From Hydractinia symbiolongicarpus (lineage: Eukaryota > Cnidaria > Hydrozoa > Anthoathecata > Hydractiniidae): a stretch of DNA of 64,000 bases. The notes beneath the pieces were generated by a model. That model did not search any database. It had not been told where the DNA came from and worked only from the letters and a program-made list of their open reading frames with translations. Made by a program: the position numbers and the translations under genes. Shown in pieces: positions 1-11,900 of this stretch (the stretch's first letter is position 1; every line of letters begins with the position of its first letter). The stretch is from assembly GCF_029227915.1 (NCBI RefSeq), contig NC_079889.1, forward strand, positions 2,854,001-2,918,000. Reading direction: 5' to 3'.

Positions 1-356
1 TGATAAATATATAAATATATCTGCCTAAATATAAAATTAAAATACCAAAAAAATATAAAATATATAATAATATCAATTAACTTAATAATAGAAGTAAAAT
101 ATATATTAGGTGAAGCAAGTTGGAGTTCGGTGCTGATGGACTTGAGTTTGTCGTGTCTAAAAACAATTTTTTATTTTAGATACTTTATTTTATATATTTT
201 TTGTTATGCACAAGAGTGTAAAGCAATTAAAATATGTGTATATATTTATATAAAAATATTTGTTAATGAGTCTATAATTCATCCAGGCTTGTCGTAAGAT
301 CAGACTCGATACATTTTAAATCTAGAATTGTTACTGGTTACTTTATAAAAACTCAC

Positions 357-543
357 CGCAAGAAGAAATGACCTCTTCAACTTCTTTCGAACATTCGCAA
401 ATACTGCACGTGCGTAATATCACCTCATGATTAGTGTTAACATTATAATGTGTAGTAAAATTAGTTGTATTTCTTGATAATATTGTTGCTTTATTTGATC
501 TCACTGTAACGGTAAAGTAATAATCCTTAAGCTCTACATTTCC
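357..543 (-). CDS. Gene B domain-3 exon, second part
   Basis: A 187-nt phase 0-1 exon after TCATTTCAG. It begins GNVELKDYYFTVTVRSNK (tyrosine corner) and ends in a Cys cluster TCSICECSKEVEEVISSC. Donor GTGAGT; the gene goes on leftward out of the window. Confidence 0.68.
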
Positions 544-2700
544 CTGAAATGAGAATAGGGTAATTTAATAAAGATATTGAAGTTTAAAGTAACATAAACA
601 AATTTTATTAAACTTATAGGAATCTTTTTCCCAATATTTAAAAACAGAGATAAAAAAACATTATAGAAGCTTTTACTTACAATGCTTTTCATAGAACAAA
701 AAAATCCTTACTGAATGCCATGTTAGTTTCATTTCAGTTTCTTTACTTCTGGTACACTTTCCTACTACATGTGTTGGTGATTGAAGATTCATAGCTACAA
801 GAAAACGGATATGTACACTTTGGGACCTTTCAAAATGTTTAATTACCAGCTAGATGTACATACTTAATGTGCAAAACCTATTAGTATAACTAACTAGTTG
901 TTTCAAGCCGTGACTACTAAATTTTCAAGTTTAAAGTGCTTATTATTACGAATCGGTTTGTTTTTAATTTCATCTATTGACAACAACATTAACATGGTTT
1001 TATTACTTGTGATTTTACCCGTACATTAATTTATAACAAAGCAATTACATTTCGTAGTCTTAAAACTCCCCACGGGAAATTATAATACAATAGAAAAATT
1101 CTTAGCCAATGAAATTATTTCATTTTATCATGTGATTTTTTTCTGGTCTACTAAAGACTTAAAAAAATTTCTATAAAACACAGAATATTTTATAGATGTT
1201 TATAAGGTCTCTTAATGAAAATTGTAGTAAATATAATCGACTTCTCCAGACACAGACTGTACATTACATTTTAGACTGTGTTTTGTGATACAAACATGCA
1301 CACAGTCAGTATTCTAGATATATTAAAGAATGAAAATAACTAACCAAGTGGTGACGTGTTCACACTTTCACAATACTCTTGTTTTAAACCAACATTAAAG
1401 AAAGTGAGAATACATATATTGTAGTATGAACAAGGATTTAAATTTCCAAGATGGCAGTTTATCTGTTGGGATAAAGTAGCATCTTTACAAGCCACCTAAA
1501 ATAGGAATATTACTTATTACTAAACCACTATGTCCAAGATGGAATATTTGATGGCAAAAACCATTAGACAATATCGAAGAAAAATTTGACTAAAGGTGGA
1601 AACTTTCGCAAAACAAAGTTTCGCAAGGCAAAACAATGGCGAAATTTTTGATAGAAACTTCACGAATTTCACGAAATGGCCGATTTTTTATTTTTTACAA
1701 GAATCAACTTTCGCAATTGAGAGAAATCAAATTTTCATGGGACCTAAATTTCGCGATTAGAGTCATTCAATCACAAAGGTTTCTATATTTCTTAAGAGAG
1801 TCAATGACTAGGTCAAGATTTTATTGGTCGTGGACTTCTTTATTACCTTGTGCGTAACGCTCCCATTCTCTTTTATTTGTAGCTGAGCAGACTGCAAAAA
1901 TTGAACTCTATCATATGTATTGTATTTCCATATTATTCCAATAGAAGTATTTGAAGAGGAAATTGATATAATCTTTGGGTTGTGATCTGAATTGAAAAAA
2001 GGAATAAAATCAAATAAATGCATTTTATTATAGAGATGGGTGTTGATTTAGATGTTATTCTGAAGTATTGGGGGAAGGAAAAGGAAGTTACTTTGAAGTA
2101 TTGGGGGAAGGGAAAAGGAACTTAAATTTCATCAAAAACATTTCAGAATTAACGTAAGCATGGGTGTATATTTAAGTTAATTTTTCAGATCAAAAAATAA
2201 TTCAATTTCAAGATAAAATCATTCATAAATTTGCAATACTTAATGCTCGCGAACGGTATCTTTAAAAATATTTTGTGTGCACATGACAGGAAATTTATTT
2301 TAATAAGTATATTTAATGCAATTTTTTGGACAGTAAATCATAACTCAAGGGTTGAGAAGAATGCCATAATACACAATCATACCTGCGTAACAAGAAAACC
2401 ATCTACTTGCATCAAAACTAGCATAAACAGTTTTTTGCGCAATTATTTCTGTATCATTTTGCAGGACTAACTGGATATCAAACACATCCTCAGGATCAAC
2501 TTTGAAGAGTTGACAGGACACATATATAGAACTATTTAACAAGGTGTTGTTGCAGTTTTTCCCTTCAATCCAACGGTTTTGTTTGATTTCTTGAAACTTT
2601 ATTTTAGTAAAAACATTGCGGCGATGAAGAGGCGTTGTATAACTTATACCCATGAGTATATAATCATCTGATACAGAGCATGTTTTTGAAATGATTTCCA
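357..2700 (-). CDS. Gene B: second FN3-like receptor gene, partial (continues past the left edge)
   Basis: Five exons found: 2700-2383, 1986-1847, 1495-1345, 794-712 and 543-357, with phases 1-1, 1-0, 0-1, 1-0 and 0-1. They encode an undivided first domain, then split domains, and the last donor GTGAGT at 356 leads outside the window. Exon plan and Cys/tyrosine-corner pattern match gene A, so the two are tandem paralogs. The N-terminus is unresolved: an in-frame hydrophobic stretch VGVFLVCVLFSLEIIA lies at about 2855-2808 and is open through to the first domain, but no ATG precedes it, so the start may sit in a short upstream exon. Confidence 0.65.
712..794 (-). CDS. Gene B domain-3 exon, first part
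   Basis: An 83-nt phase 1-0 exon, AMNLQSPTHVVGKCTRSK and onward, ending TWHS at donor GTAAGG. Unlike gene A, this third domain appears to be split by an intron. Confidence 0.6.
1345..1495 (-). CDS. Gene B domain-2 exon, second half
   Basis: A 151-nt phase 0-1 exon, opening VACKDATLSQQINCHL and containing PCSYYNICILTF, the tyrosine-corner half seen in gene A exons 4 and 7. Acceptor TATTTTAG, donor GTTAGT. Confidence 0.7.
1580..1770. repeat. TTCGC-rich dispersed repeat, copy 1
   Basis: Many short TTTCGC/GCGAAA words in both orientations (CTTTCGCAAAACAAAG, AATTTCGCGATT). The same kind of sequence recurs at 3110-3205, 3560-3650 and 46535-46710. It lies in an intron of gene B. Confidence 0.5.
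1847..1986 (-). CDS. Gene B domain-2 exon, first half
   Basis: A 140-nt phase 1-0 exon, opening DHNPKIISISSSNTSIGIIW, with acceptor TCAATTCAG and donor GTAATA. Same length and phases as gene A exon 6. Confidence 0.7.
2383..2700 (-). CDS. Gene B domain-1 exon
   Basis: A 318-nt phase 1-1 exon after CTCCTTTTAG. Cysteines KTC, KNC, VSC and FSC, with RWIEGKNC matching the W-x(2-5)-C feature of gene A domains 1 and 3. Donor GTATGA. Confidence 0.7.
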
Positions 2701-2839
2701 CTAAAAAGGAGAACACAAGATCTAAACTGTAACAGGAACCAAGATTTCTGGCAATTGTTTTGTCTGGTAAGGTTTTTAAGGTCATTTTATCTGTTTTAGA
2801 GGTTTTCGCTATAATTTCAAGACTAAACAACACACAGAC

Positions 2840-5800
2840 AAGAAAAACGCCTACATTTAAACAAGGCGGATGAAAAAATTCTAAAGTCTCTCTCTTTTAT
2901 ATTATAGTACATAACAATTGCTTGGTAAGATTGTTTTATAAAAAACATTCAAACATGCTTAAATTTTGAAAAATCTCAGCCTCGTCTTATAAACTGCGTA
3001 TGTAATAAAGGTGAAAAAGTAAAAGTTAATTGAATGCAACTGAATGCATAAATGGTACCATCAGAATCTTATTAGAACGCAAAATTATAAAATTAATTGT
3101 AATGAAATTATTTATAGGAATACATTTTCGCAGGAATTTAGATTTATGAATTCGCAAATCAAAATTTTACAAGATTTTGCGGATGGATAAGTTTCGATAA
3201 AATTCGCAAGATTATATTTTTCTACAAGGCCAATTGCTAGGATTTCAAGAAGCTCGTTGATAAGAACGAAACCAGAAATATCTTGTGAAATAACAATCAA
3301 AATACTTAATAAAAGCTTCACTTGGTGTATCTTTTAGAAAGGTATGGCTGTCAGCAGAACGATTTATTAATTTTATATGTTTCTGCAGGTGTTCTAAGTG
3401 CTTCCTAGATGTACAAGTAGTAATGAAAAGATGTCCTATTAAAGAAAAGAAGCGACTTTGATTAGAAAAAATGACGTCTAATGTCCAAATACAAAAATCT
3501 GTTGAACTTAGTTAGATGACTTAGTTTTAAAACATCGAAAGACGAAACTGACAAAAATTCGTGAGAACTTATTTTTGCAAATGGCGACAGTGAAAATGAA
3601 AGTATTTTGTGAAAAGTCTAAAAATTCGTGAAGTCGCGTAATTCAATTTTATATAAAATTATTCCATTAAAATAATGTTATGAACTCTATTTCAAATCTT
3701 TTTTTCTTGGTTACCATGAAAGCAAAGCTAAACAACTTTATTACTACCACTATTAGAAGTTCTATCCCAGAGAGTTTTTACTTTAAATTAAGCAGACTTA
3801 CCATGACACAAAACTGTTGACAGTGGAAGAATAATTATAATATTGACCAACTTGGATATCATCACTCATTTTATGCTTGTTTGCCAGCGTTTATAGTTTT
3901 GCAATCTATGAAACGTTAACAAAACAGTATTTACTTATAGTTGGAATTAGGATCCCAAATGTTGTAATAAAAAATATTTGCAAATTTCACCAACATTTTG
4001 TGGAATTATTATTGAGCAAAAAAATTTCCTTTAACCTATTTGCAAAATATCAAAGGGATGAGCTTTCGTTGGGTATGGTGTAAAAAGTAGAATAAGTTTG
4101 CTTCAAATAGAGTTGTGAGTGATGTAGCTTTTTTACTATTTATTCCGTATTCAGGTCTTCTTGAAAATAAGAACTATAATATGTTTCCCCTTTCGCAAAA
4201 GTTTAGGAATAAAATGTTGCACATTTTTGCTGTTACAACAGTTTTGATTTTTGATCTTATAAATGATAAAATTTTATAAGTGTGATGATTTGTAAAAACT
4301 AAAGAAGTGCAAATTAAGAAATAAAAATCATTTATCAAAAAAATAAAACAATTATATAAAAACCATTAAAAACGAAATATAAGAAATAAGATATATTAAA
4401 TATAAAAATGTTATAAACGCCACTTCCCCCCTCAAAACTGTCAAAGAAAAAGCAGACAGAAGAAATGAGATGTGTTGTGACATAGTACAAACCTATAATG
4501 CTGGATTAAATCATTATAGCATAACTTTTACAGGACTTATTATCACGAGTTTAACCAAGATTCGAGAAAATAAGTCAGCCAAGAATATTTTTGAGGATGA
4601 ATTCAAAAAAATAAAACCAGTAAATTAGGAATTTTATTTCTCTATACTCACGAAAGTTTTCCTGGAAACTACTTACTATACCTCAATAATAAACCCAGCA
4701 GTATTTAATCGGTATTCACCCTGTTAATTTGCTGTCATTCTGGCAATAACAGCCATTTAATCACTAAATACCTTTAGAGAACACTGCATGCATAAACAAT
4801 TCAACGCTGACCCAAAAAAGCAATATATAATTTTCTTTAAAAAATAATTATTTATAAATTACACTTTAATCAATATAGCTTTACGTCAATGTCCATTCAA
4901 AATCAATATGGTAAAATTAACTATAACTCTTCCGAACAGTGACAGTTCAGAAACAATGTAACACAAGGCTCATTTCCATTTTGCTGCATTTTTCACTATA
5001 GCGGAAAGAGCTCACAAATTTTTCGCTCTCAGGCAGAAATAAATTTCCAATGTATTTTAATACACTTAAAATAAAACTAAAAAAGGTAATTAATGACAGC
5101 TGCTGTAAACAAATAATTGTTTTCAAATTTTAATCTTGCTATACAAAAAGCAAAAATGCAGGGAAATTGACACAACACAAGAGACACGATTGAAGGTGCT
5201 GATAATTTTGCAAAAATATCTCGTGGTTTGATCAGCAAGATAATCTTTAAGGCATTTAAAATTTAAACGAGCTGTTTTGTACATATTTGTTGATTTAACT
5301 TTTTAATAAATTTTGTTATTTTTCAATTTTAGCTGACAGTTGACGTAATAGGTCAAAATACTTGTCATTGACTACTATGTGATGCTGGAGAGAAAAACAA
5401 CGTCGTTAATTCCACATTTTTGCTGAGCTTAAGGTCTACTTGAGCACAAGAAATCTCTTAACCTGCAGTAATTTTGTCAAATTTAGCATGTGCTAAGCTC
5501 TAGTAGAAAATGCAGCCAAATAAAACAAACTTATATTGATACAGTATAACATAGAAACAGATATCATGATCTAAATGTTTGTAGGGTTAATATTCTGATT
5601 ATAAAAATGATAAAACATATAAAGCCATTAATTTATTTTATATGTAAAAAAACATTTTTGTGTGAAAAAATAATCATTTTCTGTATCAAAATATATAATA
5701 ATAAACCATTTATTTATATTTGTATCTGGCATAAAGTATATAATTTTAAATGTCTAAAAAAATGTAAAATCACAAATCTAGCATAAACAATAAAAAACAA

Positions 5801-5878
5801 GAAGCATATTATAGGAAGCATAAAAAATATAATATCTCTGTAACAAGTTCTTGTTGTAGTGTTCAAATATGTCACTGT
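2840..5878. other. Spacer between the two FN3 genes
   Basis: About 3 kb of AT-rich sequence with no supported exon. It holds the probable 3' end signals of gene A and two TTCGC-rich repeat fragments (3110-3205 and 3560-3650). The unresolved first exon of gene B may lie here. Confidence 0.4.
3110..3205. repeat. TTCGC-rich dispersed repeat, copy 2
   Basis: Degenerate run of ATTTTCGCAGG, GAATTCGCAAAT and ATTCGCAAG words, resembling the copy at 1580-1770. Confidence 0.4.
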
Positions 5879-5926
5879 TCAATTTCTAAATAACACGTCT
5901 TCTTTATCAAACTGTACGTAGTTACT
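5879..5926 (-). CDS. Gene A last exon: short cytoplasmic tail and stop
   Basis: A 48-nt in-phase exon after the strong acceptor TTTTCCTCTAG. It encodes SNYVQFDKEDVLFRN and a TGA stop. The acidic YVQFDKED could be a tyrosine-phosphorylation docking site, which is inference. Alternative downstream exons cannot be excluded. Confidence 0.55.
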   Translation of the reverse strand, partial: SNYVQFDKEDVLFRN

Positions 5927-8900
5927 CTAGAGGAAAATATGTCAGTGATACACGTGAGAAAGTAATTTAGGGGATGGCAGTGAAATTAAATCATCCATGT
6001 CTTCCTTTTACAGAAACAATTATTTATAGACCAGTATTGGATAGATTTTAAAAAACTATTCAACGGAGTCTTAGAATTGGTTCTAGGACAATCCCCATTG
6101 GATAAGACAACTTCCCGGGATAACTGCTTACTGTTTTTCCACTAATTCACCAAAGGCTTCAGTACAAACTCTTTTTTTGTGGTTTGTAGTGTTTTTTGAG
6201 AGCTAAAGTGTTAAATTTTACTCTTTTTCTGCACAAGCTCAATTTTTAAAGGGAATATACAAACCATACAAAAACATAATGCTTTTATAAGTTTTAGAAG
6301 ATATTGATAACAGACCTTAAAAAATCATGTAGTGTTTTTTTTTTAATTTAAACTCAATGTTGCACAGGCTAGCGTGTAGGCTTTTTGTATGATTTATTTA
6401 ATGGTTAAATGGCTGTCAGTTAGAATTATGATAGATTAAACAACAAGCTGGATAATGGTTTGTTTATTGAAAGCAAAAGAGGAATTATCCTAGGTGGAAA
6501 TAGTCTAGGGGTGGGGCATTTCTCCAGAAATGTTGGTTGCCTTTGAAACATTGAATGGGTTGTATTAATTTTGATTTTTATATAATTGCATTTATGTACT
6601 TGATTTATTACAACGTTTAAAGTAATTCACAATGTAGAACGTTACTAATACAAAATGGATAAATGCTCAAATATCTTATATACTAATTTTATGTACTAAA
6701 TATCTTATGTAGTTACTATTTAACAAACGAAATAAAGCCAAGCCAAACAAGAAATTGTGTTTAAAAACTTTGATAAATGGATAAAATGTAAGTGATCTGC
6801 TTTGTAAGGAACCTCTATTCTCATGGTGAAACACCAAACCATGTAAATTTAAAATAAGATATCTGTCAAAAAGATATCAGGAAAAAAAGAGACGGTTATT
6901 TTTTATTTCTTTTTTTATGATTTATTAGGTTTATTTTATAGTACTTAAAATGTTTACCTCGCGTAAACAATATCAATGGTACAACAATTTAATATAAAAA
7001 TGAAAAATTCTCACAATGGTTTGTCATAGTTGTCTATAATACACTATAAAACCAATTAAAACTGGAAGAAGCCAGTTAATTATGTAGATGTTGTCTTAAA
7101 AATTCACACATTACCTTATACTCAAAGTAGCTCCAATAACAATACTAGCCATTATTCTACTGATTCAGCTCTAATTAATGATTAGTAAAAAAATTCTGCA
7201 AGACAGCCAAAATTCTTAAAATTATTATGCATGAAAACGTTTACTTAGAATATTCAAAAAACATTTTCTTGTTTTTAACAGTGGCATAATGTAGCTAATC
7301 AAATTTTAATTTAAAAGTTAAAACAAATCTAAAATTCTACATAAAATTTTAATATAGTTTATTTACCATTTTTATTGATGAATACAGACAAACTTGTTTG
7401 AAACAACATGTAGATCAATCAACTTTGGAAGTCCAGTTAGTAGGACTGCATGCGTATAAAGTTTGTTTTTCAAAAATTAATTATGATCCTTTATGCTATT
7501 ACCCAAACTTTTTTGACACAAACTTGGCCACCATATCAAGGCATTTTTTATTAGCAGTTTGCTGTGCCGAGGTAGCTATTAGCAGTTACATTTTGTACTA
7601 AAAAATGCATGAAGGAATTGATACTGGCCGTGGTAGTTACTGGGGCTGCCTTACAGAAATCACCAGAACGGCACGTTGTATTTTATGGATTATCTTTTGT
7701 TAATAAAGGTTTGTTCCTGAGAAAGCCTGTGCTCCTAAAATTGATATTTAAAATAAGAGAATCATACCTTTGACGACTTGAGCAGAGGGGTTCTGTAATA
7801 TAAAATAATAATTAAAAAACTACACGTTTTTTATTTGAAAACAACAACAACAAATGCAAAAACAAAAGTAACCTTTTGGTCCAGTGTCTTCGTACAAAAA
7901 TTACAACAAGAACAGTACTGATTAACAAAGCAGCAAAGATAACCAGACCAATTATTACTGATCTGTGATTGCCTTTAAAGTAAAATAACACAAATCACGA
8001 AACAAAACATTTCACAACCCTTCTTTTTACTAACTAGTCAATGGCTCGTGGAAAATCCATGCGTTCGCCTGTTCTTTTTATACCGCATTACGTGTGCATC
8101 GCTACTTGCGGTACCATTTTGCGCGACTGACAAACAAACGTATACGAGTATTATAATATAGATTCAATTGTTGTTTTTTAATCAATTTTATTTTGCGTTA
8201 TCTAATTAGGACTTTTTTCTAGAAAAATCCCAAACTCCACTACACAGTTTTGAGTACTTAACAGTGCTCTTCTCTCGCCTGAAAATATGGCAGGGATTTC
8301 GACCCTTAAGTAGATGCTTGATCGAGCCTACCTGCCTACTAAGCACCTGAAAGTCGAACTTGGTGTTGAGTACCTAACATGTGCAATGAAAGTGTAAGAG
8401 TAGAAAACGGATCCAAGTTGTTTTAAAAGAAAAAGTTAGTACAATATGTGTATTTTCTAACACTTAAAGCAACAAAATAGCGATGAAATTGCGATAGATT
8501 GTTACTGAAGGGATTTCCAGGGTTTTTTAAATCTTTTTTGCCAAGCTACATGGCCATAATACTTACTGAATTTTAGTATTTTACTATTAAACACCTACAT
8601 GCCAAATTATACGTCCCATACCTTTCAAAGCCTTTGATATTGGCTATTACTCAAAACTACCCCTAAAAATCTCTATGAAATCCTTATAATCAGGGAAAAT
8701 ATAATAACATTCGTTAGGATTAGACTTAAAGTTTGAAACATACAACACAACTTTATTTCATTAAGGGGATCATTCTGTAAGTTTTGGACCCTTGGATACA
8801 TAAACAAAAGTTTATTGCGCCTATTTTGTTTAGTTCCTTTCATGACATGGAAACTCGAATGACAAACTGTGACAATCTAAAAAGCTTCAAAGATAAAACT

Positions 8901-11900
8901 AATTTTACAACTTAAAAAGGGAACTACATTCAGAAATTTTTATTTTTCAGTCCAAAGTTTATTTTATATTGGTCGTTTCGTTTTATTAAAATCACATAAT
9001 AGTGATAAAAGCTACACGTTTATTCTTCTTCCTACTGTTTATGTATGTTATAATGCTTATCATGAATTTGTATAAACTACGCCTCCGTGTCAACCTGATA
9101 TTTGTTAAATTACATACTAAATGTAAGAATAATACAGGAATTGTAATGTAACTACAATCTCATTAAAATTTTACATGTATATTCTGAAAATTATAACTTG
9201 CGAATAATAATTACAGTGACTATATGAATCAATCCTTAGGAATACTTACTTTTATCTTTAGCATTACCTTTGCCAACTTTTGTTGTAGGACATCCTGTAA
9301 TTGCAACAAAAAGTATTACTTCAACTTAATAATAGCACTAGTTAATAGTTTTGTAATTACATAAAAAGAATTGATGTGACATGTTTTTTAGTGTCATTCT
9401 TTCATAAATATTCACCAAAGCAAAAATATAGCCCTTAGACATGTTAAAAATCTCAATTTTTCGTTTTTTCATAATTGTATGCAATCTAATTTTTGTGCAT
9501 TTTTTGTAGGCGGAACGGTTATTAAGGGGAAGGGTAATTCAAATTTTTTTTAACTATTGAACCATTAGTTGAGTTTTTAAAAGTCAGTTCTCGTTTTTTT
9601 CTTCTTATAGAGTTATCTTTCTGAAATTGTAATAAAAAAACTAAAAAGATTTTTCCAAGTAGTGAAGTTTTAAAGAAACATAAAATTTTTGACTTTAAAG
9701 CTAAAAGTTCAATTTTAGTTGGTTTGGATTTCTGTTTTGATATATGCATGAGATGAGAAAAATTAAATAAAATGAAAAACTAGGGGGAAAAACTTAATTC
9801 AAAACCTTCAGCACAAATTAAAATAGAGCTGTTTCAAATAAAAAGTCAAATATACTTTTAAAAAAGAAGAATCAATAGCAGTTGCACCCTCTTCTATATC
9901 TCATTCATCAAGGATAGCCTTTAAGATATCATCCATATCATTATAAACTTTTAAACGCCAGATACTCTCATGAAATATAAATTATAAAAACGTGACTTCT
10001 AAAAATGCTATTTACAAGCAGTTTGAAGTATGTGAAAGACAAAAATCTCTAGATGTTATAAATTAAAACAACTTTCACTTTTTACAGGTGGGTCCATACA
10101 AAAGCGGCCTTATATCTATTATCCATCCCAAGGATTACGGGTCATTTAGACACATAATTTATGATCAACCCCATGGTATATGCGTCTGGAAATTAACCCT
10201 TCCAGACATATGATTCATGGGGTGAATCATTAATTACATGTGATAATTTGAATTTTTCTATTCTAAATGTACAATAAAACGTCCTTTGAACTTCATGCAA
10301 TTACTAATCCTGACTTTTTCGTATGTGAAAAATAGATGTCAATTTCTTTAATTTCCTATTTCTCCAAAAATTCTTTTCAATCTGCATAATCTTTAGAACT
10401 TTTAATAAGAAGGGGTAAGGTGGATTCTATTTAATATTGCAGGAAAAAGGAGGTGGTAATAAATTGAAATGTGTGGAAAAAATTTTGAAATTTTCTGATG
10501 CTCCCCCTCCCCCCTCAACAATATAATTAGGTTGTCAAAAGTATTTGTTATGCCGAGGCTTTGCTGGAAATTAGACGTGTAAAAATGTCATGAATCAATG
10601 CTAAGTGAAGTAATAAAGTGACCATACAAACCTTTGGTGGTTGCATTTATGCAGGAAGAACTTTTAGTACCAAGCATATTCACCATCGTAACACATACAT
10701 AATATGCTTCACATTTTTCCAACCGTTTTACTGTACAGGTTACTTCTGATGATGAAATCATTTCACAGGGAGCCTAAATATTAAGAGTAGTAGTCTAATT
10801 TGAGTAGCCTAAAAGCATCTTATCTCCCTCTATAGCAAACGATTAAGCAATTAAATTCTAACCTAAAGTTTAAAATCAATTTTTCAAATAAGATACATAT
10901 TCTTCATTTATTTCGTCCAAAATTTGGCTGCACACATTTTAAAAATCATGTAAAAATTTTTGGTTCTTAATGCATTTGTTAAAATGGCAAGAGTGCATAA
11001 AAAGACAAAAGAAACTGATTAACAAAATAATATATCTGGTGAAGATAAACCTTGTCAGGATGTTATGATAATGCAATATAGAACTATAGTAATATTGGGA
11101 AACATTTCAACATTCATTTTTATCACACTAAGGTTTAAGGGTGTTTGTGTACAGATTAAGGGACAACCTATATAAGTTAGGATTATTATTGATTGTTTGC
11201 TCCCTTGATGCAAAAGTTGAGCAAAGAAGGTATTCAAAAAGTATGCTTGGTTTAAAAATTTATCATTCTTGACTGTTTTTTTATTGTTTTATGTTCACTC
11301 AAGTCCTTTTTATCATGCCTTTTTTTGTTTGTTTGATGTTTGTAAAAAAAGTGTTTGACATGCCAAAAATAAAAAAAACATGGCTTGTGTTCATGAAATA
11401 AATGACATCTCTTTACTTCTAATAATATCTTTTAAGAATATTTTTAGGCTTTAGAGTCTATTTGAGAAAAAAAAATATTAAAACACTTACAGAAGAAACA
11501 AGTTTCCCCTTCTGGTATGCTGTTGCCTTTGATGTGAAGTAATATATTGCAGAGCCTGCAGTAATGTTCTCCGCCTTCACAGTGATAGATACTTTAGAAG
11601 AAGCAATTTTTACCAAATCAAATTGATGATCTACAAATATGAGTTGTATATATCTTTATTATGTATAAAGTATGCAAGACTCTCTATATACTTACATGGT
11701 TAAATGCATGCTTAAAATGATAAAATTAATGACCTTGGTGTAATGGTAGATCACTATTTAAAAAGTAGTTGACATTATAGTTTTTCTCAATCCAGGACAG
11801 GTTAATTAGTTGGGTTGGCTCAGTTCATATTATATAATGTTACTTTATTTAACGTTGATCAAATATACAAGATACTTTTCGCTAATAAAAACCAACTAAC

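Noticed and set aside
7398-7601. Plus-strand frame of 67 codons
   Set aside because: Lies in the 3' intron region of gene A on the opposite strand, with no splice or domain support.
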